NCBI RefSeq assembly: GCF_006539145.1 | Contig: NZ_BJML01000010.1 | Coordinates: 1-64,000 of the forward strand | Length of the DNA stretch: 64,000 nt | From: Microbacterium testaceum | GTDB lineage: Bacteria; Actinomycetota; Actinomycetes; Actinomycetales; Microbacteriaceae | Direction: 5' to 3' | Part shown: one piece after another, positions 34,955-44,987 of the stretch | How the letters are laid out: every line of letters starts with the position of its first letter | Numbering within the stretch: position 1 is the first letter of the stretch | The notes under the pieces: model-generated | Databases searched by the model: none | Told to the model about the DNA's origin: nothing | Seen by the model: only the letters and a program-made list of their open reading frames with translations | Program-made: the position numbers and the translations under genes

Positions 34955-36475
34955 ATGACCTCCCCCACCCGCATCGTCGTGGACCGCACCGCCGTCGGAG
35001 CCGACGTCCCCCGCCGCCTGTTCGGCTCGTTCGTCGAGCACATGGGCCGTTGCGTGTACGACGGCATCCACTCCCCCGGGCACGACACCGCCGACGGCCA
35101 GGGCTTCCGCGCCGACGTGCTCGAGCTCGTGCGCGAGCTGGGCGCCACCGTCGTGCGCTACCCCGGCGGCAACTTCGTGTCGGGCTACCGCTGGGAGGAC
35201 GGCGTGGGCCCGCGCGAGGAGCGTCCGGTTCGGCTGGATGCCGCGTGGCACAGCACCGAGACCAATCAGGTGGGCCTGCACGAGTTCGCCGAGTGGGCGG
35301 ATGCCGCGGGCCTCGAGGTCATGGAGGCGGTGAACCTGGGTACGCGCGGCGTGGCCGAGGCCGCCGACCTGCTCGAGTACGCCAACCACCCCTCGGGCAC
35401 CGCCCTGAGCGACCGCCGCCGCGACAACGGCCGCGAAGACCCTTTCGGCATCCGCCTGTGGTGCCTGGGCAACGAGATGGACGGCCCCTGGCAGATCGGC
35501 CACAAGACCGCTGACGAGTACGGCCGTCTGTCCGCCGAGACCGCGCGCATGATGCGCTTCATCGACCCGACGGTCGAGCTCGTGGCCGCGGGAAGCTCGA
35601 ACCACGAGATGCCGACCTTCGGCGAGTGGGAGCGCACCGTGCTGCGTCACACCGCGGGACTGATCGATCACATCTCGGTCCACGCGTACTACGAAGAAGA
35701 CCCCGCCGACCCCGCCAGCTTCCTCGCCAGCGGCGTCGCCCTCGACCGCTACATCGGCGAGGTCGCCGACATCATCGACGAGGTCGGGGCGACGACTCCC
35801 GACGGCCGCCCGATCGGCATCAGCGTCGACGAGTGGAACGTCTGGAACCAGACCCGCTGGAACGAGGTCGACAAGCCGCGCGTGTTCACGGGCGACTGGC
35901 CGATCGCGCCGCGCCTCATCGAAGACGACTACACCGTCACCGATGCCGTCGTCGTCGGCTCGCTCCTGATCACGCTGCTCCGCCGCTCCGACCGCGTGTC
36001 GATGGCGAACCTCGCACAGCTCGTGAACGTCATCGCCCCCATTCGCACCGAGCCCGACGGCGGCACGGCCTGGAGACAGACGATCTTCCACCCCTTCGCC
36101 CTCACCGCCACGGCGGCATCCGGTCGTGTGGTCGTCCCGAGCGTCGACGGCGGCACGATCGACACCCCGCGCCACGGACCGGTCGACGCCGTGGACTCGA
36201 TCGCCACGATCGACGGCGACACGGTCTCGGTGTTCTTCGCGCACCGCGACCTCGAGGCCCCGACCCCGGTCGAGCTCGACCTCGGCCGCGTCGCCGACGT
36301 CGAGGCCCTGGTGATCACGATCCCCGAGGGCGGGGACCGCCACACCACCAACTCCGCCGACGGCGAGCCCGTCGCTCCCCTCGACCTGCCCGTGAAGGTG
36401 GGCGACGACGGCATCCTGCGTTTCACCCTCCCCGCCCTCGCCTGGGTGCGTCTGACCGCTCGCCTCATCGACTGA
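34955..36475 (+). CDS. Alpha-L-arabinofuranosidase (GH51)
   Basis: This 506-residue enzyme releases terminal alpha-L-arabinofuranose. It has no signal peptide, so it acts in the cytoplasm on imported oligosaccharides. The GH51 features are RRLFGSFVEHMGRCVYDGI, RYPGGNFVSGYRWEDGVG, the acid/base Glu in LWCLGNEMDGPWQIG and the nucleophile Glu in ISVDEWNVWN. A C-terminal beta-sandwich follows from about residue 385. ATG 34955 has CAGGAGAG upstream. It follows the importer genes and precedes the GH35 gene by 13 bases. Confidence 0.95.
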   Translation: MTSPTRIVVDRTAVGADVPRRLFGSFVEHMGRCVYDGIHSPGHDTADGQGFRADVLELVRELGATVVRYPGGNFVSGYRWEDGVGPREERPVRLDAAWHSTETNQVGLHEFAEWADAAGLEVMEAVNLGTRGVAEAADLLEYANHPSGTALSDRRRDNGREDPFGIRLWCLGNEMDGPWQIGHKTADEYGRLSAETARMMRFIDPTVELVAAGSSNHEMPTFGEWERTVLRHTAGLIDHISVHAYYEEDPADPASFLASGVALDRYIGEVADIIDEVGATTPDGRPIGISVDEWNVWNQTRWNEVDKPRVFTGDWPIAPRLIEDDYTVTDAVVVGSLLITLLRRSDRVSMANLAQLVNVIAPIRTEPDGGTAWRQTIFHPFALTATAASGRVVVPSVDGGTIDTPRHGPVDAVDSIATIDGDTVSVFFAHRDLEAPTPVELDLGRVADVEALVITIPEGGDRHTTNSADGEPVAPLDLPVKVGDDGILRFTLPALAWVRLTARLID

Positions 36476-36488
36476 CCCGAAAGACATC

Positions 36489-38210
36489 GTGACGACTTTT
36501 TCCATCGGCGAGACCGACTTCCTGCTCGACGGGAAGCCCCACCAGGTCATCTCCGGAACGCTGCACTACTTCCGCATCCACCCCGACCATTGGGTCGACC
36601 GCATCCGCACCGCCAAGGCCATGGGGCTCAACACCATCGAGACCTACGTGGCGTGGAACGCCCACGAGCCCGTTCGCGGGGAGTGGGATGCCACGGGGTG
36701 GAACGACCTCGGACGCTTCCTCGACCTGATCGCCGACGAAGGCCTGCACGCGATCGTGCGCCCGGGCCCGTACATCTGCGCGGAATGGCACAACGGCGGG
36801 TTGCCGGTGTGGCTGACCTCGACGCCGGGCATCGGCATCCGGCGTTCGGAACCGCAGTTCATCGACGCGGTGTCGGAGTACCTGCGCCGGGTCTACGAGA
36901 TCGTGGCACCCCGCCAGATCGATCGTGGCGGCAATGTGGTGCTCGTGCAGATCGAGAACGAGTACGGCGCCTACGGCTCCGACAAGACCTATCTGCGCGA
37001 GCTCGTGCGCGTGACCGAGGACGCCGGCATCACGGTACCGCTGACCACCGTCGACCAGCCGATGCCGTGGATGCTCGAGGCCGGAAGCCTGCCGGGGCTG
37101 CACCTCACCGGGTCGTTCGGATCGCGGTCCGAGGAGCGCCTCGCTACCCTCCGCGAGCATCAGCCCACCGGCCCGCTCATGTGCAGCGAGTTCTGGGACG
37201 GCTGGTTCGACTGGTGGGGCAGCATCCACCACACGACCGACCCCGCGGCATCCGCCCACGACCTCGACGTGCTGCTCGCCGCCGGCGCCTCGGTGAACAT
37301 CTACATGGTGCACGGCGGCACGAACTTCGGCACGACGAACGGGGCCAACGACAAGGGCCGGTTCGACCCGATCGTCACCTCGTACGACTACGACGCGCCG
37401 ATCGACGAGTCGGGGCACCCGACGGCGAAGTTCCACGCGTTCCGCGAGGTGATCGCCAAGTACGCCCCCGTTCCCGAGCTCGTGCCCGCGCCCCGCCCGG
37501 AGGCGCCCGCCTTCGAGGTGGCGCTGTCGGGCGAGGGCGACTGGATGCCGGCCCCCACCCCCGTCGCGATCGCCGACGATCCGCCGAGTTTCGAGCAGAT
37601 CGCGCACCTCGGCCCGCTCGTGCGGTACGACGTGGAGCTGCCCGCGTTCGCGGGTCCTGCGGCGCTCGTGTTCGCCGAGGTGCGGGATCTGGCATGGGTG
37701 CACGTGGACGACACTCCCGTGGGTCGGCTCTCGCGGACGCTGCACGAGCGCGCCCTCACGATCCCCGCGGGCGCTCGGCTCACGGTCCTCGTCGAGGACC
37801 AGGGCCGCGTGAACTACGCCGACCGCCTCGGCGAGGCCAAGGGCCTGTTCGGACCCGTCACCCTGAACGGCGAGCCGCTCACGGGCTGGACGGCGACGCC
37901 CGTCGCCCTGGAAGCCGCGGAAGGAACGGGAGCCGGTTCGGTGGGCCGCGTGCTGCTGCGCGGTTCTTTCGACCTGGACGCGTCCGCCGATCTGTTCCTC
38001 GACACCACGTCGTGGGGCAAGGGCTTCGCCTTCGTCAACGGTTTCTTCCTCGGCCGGTACTGGAACAACGTGCCGCAGAACACCCTGTACGTCCCGGGTC
38101 CCGCGACGCGCGCGGGAGCGAACGAGATCGTCGTCCTCGAACTGGAGCACGCGGTCGAGGCCGTCGCCCGCTTCGTCGCCGAGCCGTCCCTGGGGCAGCT
38201 CGAGGAGTAG
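36489..38210 (+). CDS. Beta-galactosidase (GH35)
   Basis: This 573-residue enzyme removes beta-linked galactose from imported oligosaccharides in the cytoplasm; no signal peptide is seen. The GH35 landmarks are FLLDGKPHQVISGTLHYFRI, the RPGPYICAEWHNGGLP segment, the acid/base Glu in VQIENEYGAYG and the nucleophile Glu in CSEFWDGWFDWWG. Two beta domains follow from about residue 340. The start is GTG 36489, 13 bases after the GH51 stop, preceded by GAAAG. Released galactose would feed galK/galT at 40.7-43.0 kb. A 15-base-pair hairpin follows. Confidence 0.95.
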   Translation: MTTFSIGETDFLLDGKPHQVISGTLHYFRIHPDHWVDRIRTAKAMGLNTIETYVAWNAHEPVRGEWDATGWNDLGRFLDLIADEGLHAIVRPGPYICAEWHNGGLPVWLTSTPGIGIRRSEPQFIDAVSEYLRRVYEIVAPRQIDRGGNVVLVQIENEYGAYGSDKTYLRELVRVTEDAGITVPLTTVDQPMPWMLEAGSLPGLHLTGSFGSRSEERLATLREHQPTGPLMCSEFWDGWFDWWGSIHHTTDPAASAHDLDVLLAAGASVNIYMVHGGTNFGTTNGANDKGRFDPIVTSYDYDAPIDESGHPTAKFHAFREVIAKYAPVPELVPAPRPEAPAFEVALSGEGDWMPAPTPVAIADDPPSFEQIAHLGPLVRYDVELPAFAGPAALVFAEVRDLAWVHVDDTPVGRLSRTLHERALTIPAGARLTVLVEDQGRVNYADRLGEAKGLFGPVTLNGEPLTGWTATPVALEAAEGTGAGSVGRVLLRGSFDLDASADLFLDTTSWGKGFAFVNGFFLGRYWNNVPQNTLYVPGPATRAGANEIVVLELEHAVEAVARFVAEPSLGQLEE

Positions 38211-38236
38211 TCCGTCACGAGCACGGGCGCGTGCGC

Positions 38237-38275
38237 CGAGAACAGGCCGATTCCGCGCGGATCGGCCTGTTCTCG
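38237..38275 (+). terminator. Terminator of the importer-glycosidase operon
   Basis: Arms 38237-38251 and 38261-38275 are perfect 15-base complements with a 9-base loop. It follows the GH35 stop by 26 bases. Confidence 0.88.
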
Positions 38276-38304
38276 TGGCATCCCTCCCGCCCGGGTGCCC
38301 GCGC

Positions 38305-38364
38305 GTGAGGCACCCGTCTTTGTCGCTTCCCGAGCGCCGGAAGCGACGATTCTTGGCGCCTCAC
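38305..38364. repeat. Nested double inverted repeat upstream of the PdxH-like gene
   Basis: An outer pair, GTGAGGCACC (38305-38314) with GGCGCCTCAC (38355-38364), matches at 9 of 10 positions. An inner pair, GTCGCTTCC (38322-38330) with GGAAGCGAC (38339-38347), is perfect. It ends 40 bases before the next start and could fold as a branched structure. Confidence 0.55.
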
Positions 38365-38403
38365 ACGGGCGAGGCGCGTGCCCGGGAGGAGCAGGATGGG
38401 GGC

Positions 38404-38973
38404 ATGACGATGGCTCCCTGGCTCCGGTCGCTCCCCTCGCTGACGGGGACTCCCCCCGACCGGGATGCCGAGCCGCTCCCCGACGCACCCGAGGCGCTGT
38501 TCGAGCGGTGGCTGCGCCAGGCCGTCGACGCCGGCGTCGTCGAAGCACACGGCGCCACCCTCGCGACGGTCGACGCCGACGGAATCCCGGACGCCCGCAC
38601 GCTGATCCTCAAGGACCTGGGGCCGGAGGGGTGGGCCTTCGCAGGTCCGCGCGCCTCCGCCAAGGGTGAGCAACTCGCGGCCCGACCCGCCGCGGCGCTG
38701 AACTTCTGGTGGCCGGCGGTCCTGCGAGCCGTGCGCGTGCGCGGGCGAGTGGTCGAAGCCTCGGCCGAAGAGAGCGCGGCCGACCTCGCCGCCCGGTCCG
38801 CCGCCGCCCGCGACGGGATCGAGCCGGGCGGGTGGGTGCTCTGGCGACTCGTCCCCGACCGGGTCGAGTTCTGGCACGGCTCCCCCGACCGCCGGCACCT
38901 GCGCACGATCTACCGGCGCACCGCCGAGGGCTGGCAGCTGACCGAACCCGCGAACGAGAGCGAGAACCGATGA
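38404..38973 (+). CDS. Pyridoxamine 5'-phosphate oxidase-like protein
   Basis: This 189-residue protein has the PdxH-type flavin-binding split barrel: ARTLILKDLGPEGWAFAGPRASAKGEQL, then AALNFWWPAVLRAVRVRGRVVEAS and the C-terminal VLWRLVPDRVEFWHGSPDRRHLRTIYRR. True PdxH makes pyridoxal phosphate with FMN and oxygen. This protein is short and diverged at the C-terminus (RRHLRT where PdxH has RLHDR), so it may act on another substrate. ATG 38404 lies 6 bases after CAGGAT, a -10-like box. It overlaps the cupin gene by ATGA. Confidence 0.8.
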   Translation: MTMAPWLRSLPSLTGTPPDRDAEPLPDAPEALFERWLRQAVDAGVVEAHGATLATVDADGIPDARTLILKDLGPEGWAFAGPRASAKGEQLAARPAAALNFWWPAVLRAVRVRGRVVEASAEESAADLAARSAAARDGIEPGGWVLWRLVPDRVEFWHGSPDRRHLRTIYRRTAEGWQLTEPANESENR

Positions 38974-39410
38974 GCGACTACGAGGTCACCGAGATCGGCG
39001 GGCTGGACGACTGGCGCGACCACTTCGGGGGGTTCGCCCCGGCGCGCTCCCGCGACGGGCGGCGCGTCGTCGACCACGAGCTGACCATGCAGTTCATCGG
39101 GATGACGGCGAACGCCCTGCTGCCCGGAGAAGAGGCCGGCTATTGGCACACGCACACCCGGGTCGAGGAACTGTACGTCTTCCTCGAGGGGCGCGGCCAG
39201 ATGGGCCTCGACGACGACGTGATCGACGTCGGTCCCGGCAGCGTCGTGCGGGTCGGGCAGAACGTCTGGCGCACCTGGCGCGCGACCCCGGACGGGGAGG
39301 GCGAGCTGCGGTGGCTCTGCATCCGCGCGGGCGGCGAGGCTCTTCCGCCCCTGCCCGACGACAGTTCTCGCGATCCCGAACGGCCGATGCCGTGGGGTGA
39401 CGTGGCCTGA
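38970..39410 (+). CDS. Cupin-domain protein
   Basis: This 146-residue protein has one cupin barrel. The first metal-ligand motif is GEEAGYWHTHTRVEELYVFLEGRGQ (His-x-His and Glu), and the second motif region is VGQNVWRTWRATPDGEGE, in which the usual His is replaced by Trp/Arg. It may bind a metal or only a small ligand. ATG 38970 overlaps the stop of the PdxH-like gene, so they are coupled. Its function is unknown. Confidence 0.8.
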   Translation: MSDYEVTEIGGLDDWRDHFGGFAPARSRDGRRVVDHELTMQFIGMTANALLPGEEAGYWHTHTRVEELYVFLEGRGQMGLDDDVIDVGPGSVVRVGQNVWRTWRATPDGEGELRWLCIRAGGEALPPLPDDSSRDPERPMPWGDVA

Positions 39411-39423
39411 CGGCGGTCTCGCC

Positions 39424-39675
39424 TCAGACGCGCGATCTCGCGTGGTGGCGCTTGACGCGGTTGCGGTTGCCGCAGCCGGCGGCGGTGCACCAGATGCGGT
39501 TGTGCCGGGGGGAGGTGTCGAGGTACACCCAGCCGCACGCGTCGTCGCCGCACTGCCGCGCCGCGCGCAGGTCCGAGGTCAGCAGGTCGTGAGCGAGAAG
39601 GGCGATCGCCGCGCGCGGACCGGTCAGATCGGCGGGCGGATGCCAGCGCCACCGATCACCGGCCCGTTGCGTCAC
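39424..39675 (-). CDS. Short CGNR zinc-finger protein, N-terminally truncated
   Basis: This 83-residue protein ends in a complete CGNR zinc finger: C..DACGWVYLDTSPRHNRIW, then C and AGCGNRNRVKRHHARSR. Zinc ligands are the four Cys residues and the basic tail suits DNA binding. The family normally carries a longer ABATE domain of well over 100 residues before it. Only about 35 residues of that remain here. The GTG at 39675 overlaps the stop of LacI regulator 2 (GTGA). It may be a decayed or minimal regulator co-expressed with LacI-2. A frame extending upstream in another phase has no such motifs. Confidence 0.7.
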   Translation of the reverse strand: MTQRAGDRWRWHPPADLTGPRAAIALLAHDLLTSDLRAARQCGDDACGWVYLDTSPRHNRIWCTAAGCGNRNRVKRHHARSRV

Positions 39676-40637
39676 CTGCTCCCGCTGCTCGCACGCACCA
39701 CGAGGGCCGCGGGCACCGTTTCGACGACGGGGGCTCCCCCCTCGATCGCCGCGACCAGAGCGGCCACCGCGCGGCCGCCGAGGGCGTCGAAGTCCTGGCG
39801 CACAGTGCTCAACGGAGGCCGGAACTCCGCGGCATCCACGATGTCGTCGAAGCCCACAACGGCGACGTCGGAGGGGATACCCCGACCCCCGTCGGCGAAA
39901 GCCCGCAGAACGCCGAGCGCCATCTGGTCGTTGGCGACGAAGACGGCGGTGGCGGCGTCGAGCCCCGCGGCCGCACGATGACCGGATGCCGAGGTCCAGT
40001 CGCCCCGAACGGGTTCGACGATCGCGGCGCCGGCGCCGGCGAGGGCGTCGCGCCAGCCGCGCTCGCGCTCGGCCGCGGCGAAGGAGCGGGCGGGGCCGGC
40101 GACGTGATGAACGGTCGCGTGGCCGAGCGAGAGCAGGTGCGCGGTGGCGGCGCGGGCTCCCCCGGCGTGGTCGGTCTGCACGATCGAGAAGCGTTCGTCG
40201 GGCGGAGAGTCCACGACGACGAGATGCAGGTCGGCGGGGGGTTCGGCGTCGCGCGCGAGCTCGGTCGCTTCGTTCAGCACGACGGCACCGTCGACGCCCT
40301 GGGAGCGGAGTCGGGCGAAAGCCTCGTGGATGCCGCGTTCTCCGACCGTGACCACGGCCAGGGCGTAGTCGCGAGCGGCGGCGGCCTCGGAGATGGCCTG
40401 CAGCATGCGGGAGTTTCCGACCGAGGCGAGGGTCGACACGACGAGTCCGATGGTGGAGGTCTGCCCCGTGCGCAGAGCACGCGCGGCCCGGTGCATGCGG
40501 TAGCCGAGATCGGCCATGGCCCTCTCGACCCGGGCTCGGGTGGCGGGATCGACGCGCGGGCTGCCGTTCGCCACGCGCGACACCGTCTGCGCCGAGACCC
40601 CGGCCTCAGCGGCCACATCGGCCATGGATACGCGCAT
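39672..40637 (-). CDS. LacI-family transcriptional regulator 2 (galactose genes)
   Basis: This 321-residue repressor starts directly with the LacI helix-turn-helix (VSMADVAAEAGVSAQTVSRVANG). The hinge GYRMHRAARALRTGQTSTIGL and an effector-binding domain follow, ending LVVRASSGSR. ATG 40637 has a GGAGG box 7 bases upstream; a GTG one codon earlier is also possible. It is divergent from galT, and an inverted repeat in the shared promoter overlaps the galT -35 and -10 boxes. Galactose or a phosphate of it is the natural inducer candidate. Its CGNR neighbour is translated with it. Confidence 0.92.
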   Translation of the reverse strand: MRVSMADVAAEAGVSAQTVSRVANGSPRVDPATRARVERAMADLGYRMHRAARALRTGQTSTIGLVVSTLASVGNSRMLQAISEAAAARDYALAVVTVGERGIHEAFARLRSQGVDGAVVLNEATELARDAEPPADLHLVVVDSPPDERFSIVQTDHAGGARAATAHLLSLGHATVHHVAGPARSFAAAERERGWRDALAGAGAAIVEPVRGDWTSASGHRAAAGLDAATAVFVANDQMALGVLRAFADGGRGIPSDVAVVGFDDIVDAAEFRPPLSTVRQDFDALGGRAVAALVAAIEGGAPVVETVPAALVVRASSGSR

Positions 40638-40651
40638 CACGCCCCCTCCAT

Positions 40652-40693
40652 GTTGACGATATCACGCGCCAGATGTAGCGTGTTATCGTGAAC
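40652..40693 (+). promoter_or_regulatory. galTK promoter with LacI-2 operator, leaderless start
   Basis: TTGACG (40653-40658), a 17-base spacer and TAGCGT (40676-40681) form a good promoter whose start point falls at or next to GTG 40688. GTTGACGATATCACGC (40652-40667) and GCGTGTTATCGTGAAC (40678-40693) are inverted copies (14 of 16). They cover the -35 box and the -10/start region respectively. Confidence 0.78.
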
Positions 40694-41859
40694 ACGGACA
40701 GTCCCACCGCCCAGCCGCTGGGCGCCGGCGTCGTCAAACGCTCGACGCGCCTGGCCGACGGCCGCGAGCTGATGTACTTCGACGACCCCGGCACGACGCT
40801 CGGCGCCGACCGCTCGGTCGACGCCCGCACCCTCGACCCCCGCCCCGCCACCGCCACCATGCGGCAGGACGTGCTGACCGGCGACTGGATCACCGTGGCA
40901 TCCAATCGGCAGAACCGCGCGTTCCTGCCGCCCGCGCACCTCGACCCGCTCTCGCCGCAGACCCCGAGCAACCCGTCCGAGATCCCCTCGCTCTACGACG
41001 TCGCCGTCTTCGAGAACAAGTCGCCCTCGTTCGGGCCCGCCCTCGACGCCGCGGTCGGCGATGCCCCCGCGGCCGTCGACCCGCCCCGCAGCGACGACGA
41101 CCTCGAACACCTGGGCCTCGGCCGCACCCGCACCTCGGTGGGCCGTTGCGAGGTCGTGTGCTTCAGTCCCCAGCACGAGGGATCGTTCGGCTCGCTCTCG
41201 CGGACGCGCGCCCGCACCGTCATCGAAGCGTGGGCCGACCGGACCGCGGCGCTGTCGGTTCTGCCCGGCATCCGTCAGGTGTTCCCCTTCGAGAACCGCG
41301 GACAGGAGATCGGGGTCACCCTCCCCCACCCGCACGGGCAGATCTACGCCTACCCGTACGTGACCCCGCGCACCCACCGCCTGCTCGACACGATCTCGCG
41401 CACCTCCGACGACCTGTTCGCCCGCATCCTCGCCTTCGAGCAGGCCGGCGAACGCGTCGTGCTGCGCGGAGAGCACTGGACGGCGTACGTGCCCTTCGCC
41501 GCCCGCTGGCCCATCGAGGTGCACGTGCTGCCGCACCGTCACGTCGCCGACCTCGCTGAGACGACCGACGCCGAGCGCGACGAGCTCGCCCCGTTCTACC
41601 TGCGCCTCCTGCGGGGGATCGACGCCCTGTACGACACCCCCACCCCCTACATCGCCGCCTGGCACCAGGCGCCGGTCGGCCGCGGACGCGAGGCCGTGCG
41701 CCTCAACCTGCAGATCACGTCTCCGCGTCGCGCCGCCGACAAGCTGAAGTACCTCGCCGGATCCGAGGCCGCCATGGGCGCCTGGATCGGCGACGTGACC
41801 CCCGAGTCGCAGGCCGAACGCCTGCGCGCCGCCATCGACACCGTTCCGGAGGTGACGGC

Positions 41860-41863
<4 letters not shown>
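40688..41863 (+). CDS. galT: Galactose-1-phosphate uridylyltransferase
   Basis: This 391-residue class I enzyme exchanges UMP between UDP-glucose and galactose-1-phosphate in the Leloir pathway. The catalytic H-x-H is in GVTLPHPHGQIYAYPYV. NRQNRAFLPP and VVCFSPQHEGSFGSL are earlier family segments, and WPIEVHVLPHRHVADLAE is the second metal/phosphate region. The start is GTG 40688, 6 bases after TAGCGT, so the transcript is leaderless. It overlaps galK by ATGA. No galE is present in the window. Confidence 0.95.
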
Positions 41864-43023
<1,160 letters not shown>

Positions 43024-43117
43024 CCCTCCGGCGGTTTCGGCCGCGACGTCGGCGACCGCGCGCGACCCGCGACGGGCTTGCCCAGCTCGCCCCGCAACGG
43101 GCCCGCCCCGCTCGCTT

Positions 43118-43194
43118 CCCACGCATAAACGCGATCCACACGTATAAACGCGCTCTGCTCGCGTTTCTGCGCGCCGATCGCGTTTATGCGTGGG
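43118..43194. repeat. Dispersed palindromic element, copy B (GCATAAACG type)
   Basis: The outer 19-base arms 43118-43136 and 43176-43194 are perfect complements (CCCACGCATAAACGCGATC inward). A second, weaker inner stem follows (43141-43151 with 43161-43170), and the top loop is 9 bases. The ends match copy A at 24859-24929. Confidence 0.75.
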
Positions 43195-43276
43195 TCGAGG
43201 TGCCGCCGGCCGCGACTTCGCGCGACGCGTGCCGCACGGGCGGGACATCGCCGCTTCGCGAGGGCAGGATGAGGGC

Positions 43277-44737
43277 ATGGATGCCGCTCCGCTCGCGCAC
43301 ACGTCGAAGGGTGACGTCCGCGGGTTTCGGCGCGGCGCCACCGCCGTCTTCCTCGGCATCCCGTTCGCCCGGCCGCCCATCGGGGCGCTGCGCTTCGCGG
43401 CTCCGGTCCCGCTCGAGCCCTGGGGAGGCGAGCGAGACGCCACGGCCTACGGGCCGACCGCGCAACGGGGCGACGCGGGCATCACGCTCATCCCGGAGCC
43501 GAGCGTGCCAGGAGACGCGACCCTGAACGTCAACGTCTTCGCTCCCGCGGATGCAGCCCCGGATGCCGACCTCCCGGTGCTCGTGTGGATCCACGGCGGC
43601 GGCTTCACCTCGGGCTCCCCCGCCAGTCGCTGGTACGACGGCGATGCGTTCGCGCGGGACGGGATCATCACCGTGGTGATCTCGTACCGGATCGGATTCG
43701 ACGGCTTCGGCCTCATCGACGGCGCCCCCGCCAACCGGGGCCTGCGCGACCAGATCGCCGCCCTCGAGTGGGTGCGCGACGAGATCCGCGCGTTCGGTGG
43801 CGACCCCGCCCGGGTGACCGTGGCCGGGCAGTCGGCGGGCGGCGGGTCGGTGCTCGCGCTGATGACGAGCCCGATGGCATCCGGACTCTTCTCCGCGGCG
43901 ATGGCCGTCTCGCCGGCGATCGGTGCCGTCTCGCGGCAGGCCGCGGGGGCGTTCGCCGCTCGTGTCGCCGCCCGTGCGGGCGTCCGCGCCGACCGCGCGG
44001 GCTTCGCCTCCGTGCCCGAAGAGCGCATCGTCGCGGCGCAGAGGAGCGCCCTCGCGCCGCACCTGGTCCGTGCGCGCTCGTCGCTCGCGACCCTGCTCGA
44101 CGACGGTCTGCCGCTCGGACCGGTCGTCGACGGAGACGTGCTGCCGCGGCATCCGCTCGACGCTCTTTCGGACAGCGCCTCGTCCGACGTCCCGCTCGTG
44201 ATCGGATCGACCGACGACGAGTTCACGGCTCTCACCGCCCGTTTCGCCGGGGTCCTTCGCCTCGTCCCCGTGCCGCTCGCCCTGGCGGTGCTCGGCCTTC
44301 GGCGCACGCGACGACGGGCCTACCTCGACCGCACCCGCCGGCGCGGAGCGGTAGCCGTGCTGGGCGGGTTCTTCACCGACCGCGTCATCCGCTCGACCGT
44401 GCTGAAGACGGCCCGGGTGCGGGGCGCGGCTCAGACCTGGCTGTATCGCTTCGCCTGGGCGTCGCCCGTGCCGTCCATCGGCGTCGCGTGCCACTGCCTC
44501 GACGTGCCGTTCTGGTTCGACCACCTCGACGCCGACGGGGTCGCCACGATCGCGGGCACCCCTCCGGCCGACCTGGCCGCGCAGATGCACGGCGCAGCCG
44601 TGTCGTTCGCGCGAGACCGAGACCCGGGGTGGCCGACCTGGGATGCCACGGCACGGCGCGCGCGCGTGTTCGATGCCCCGGCATCCGCCACCGCCGTGGA
44701 GACCGACGCCTACGCCGAGGTCGCTCCGCTGGTCTGA
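43277..44737 (+). CDS. Type-B carboxylesterase
   Basis: This 486-residue serine esterase has the type-B family layout. The oxyanion hole is in LPVLVWIHGGGFTSGS and the nucleophile serine in VTVAGQSAGGGSVLAL. GDVRGFRRGATAVFLGIPFA starts the domain, and ACHCLDVPFWF near the end holds a probable catalytic His. It lacks a signal peptide, so it is probably cytoplasmic. ATG 43277 is 6 bases after CAGGAT. A palindromic repeat element lies 83 bases upstream. The substrate is unknown. Confidence 0.9.
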   Translation: MDAAPLAHTSKGDVRGFRRGATAVFLGIPFARPPIGALRFAAPVPLEPWGGERDATAYGPTAQRGDAGITLIPEPSVPGDATLNVNVFAPADAAPDADLPVLVWIHGGGFTSGSPASRWYDGDAFARDGIITVVISYRIGFDGFGLIDGAPANRGLRDQIAALEWVRDEIRAFGGDPARVTVAGQSAGGGSVLALMTSPMASGLFSAAMAVSPAIGAVSRQAAGAFAARVAARAGVRADRAGFASVPEERIVAAQRSALAPHLVRARSSLATLLDDGLPLGPVVDGDVLPRHPLDALSDSASSDVPLVIGSTDDEFTALTARFAGVLRLVPVPLALAVLGLRRTRRRAYLDRTRRRGAVAVLGGFFTDRVIRSTVLKTARVRGAAQTWLYRFAWASPVPSIGVACHCLDVPFWFDHLDADGVATIAGTPPADLAAQMHGAAVSFARDRDPGWPTWDATARRARVFDAPASATAVETDAYAEVAPLV

Positions 44738-44785
44738 ACGCTGCGCGGGCGCTGGTCTGCGCGGTCCGCGCGCGGGCGCGCGGGG

Positions 44786-44946
44786 CGCACGGGAATCGGA
44801 TAAACGCAGCAGAATCGGATGCCACACGCCCGTGGATCCGATTTCGGTGCGGTGATCCGATTCCGGTGCGTCGGCCTGCATCCGTGATGCCGCACGCCCG
44901 TGGATCCGGGCACGCTGCGGCAGCCCGATTCCGGTGCGCCGACCCG
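44786..44946. repeat. Palindromic and direct-repeat element, copy C
   Basis: An inverted repeat spans 44786-44870: GCAC.GGAATCGGAT in the left arm faces ATCCGATTCC.GTGC in the right arm, and a second AATCGGAT/ATCCGATT pair lies inside. A 22-base unit at 44819-44840 recurs at 44887-44908 with one change, and GATTCCGGTGCG recurs near 44929. The element fills the gap between the esterase and the LLM oxidoreductase genes. Confidence 0.65.
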
Positions 44947-44987
44947 CATTTGATCGGCCCGCCGGGGCCGCGCGGGGCGCCGGAGGG

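Noticed and set aside
38404..38973. Assignment as true pdxH
   Set aside because: The C-terminal RLHDR motif of PdxH is replaced by RRHLRT and the protein is short, so only the family name is given.
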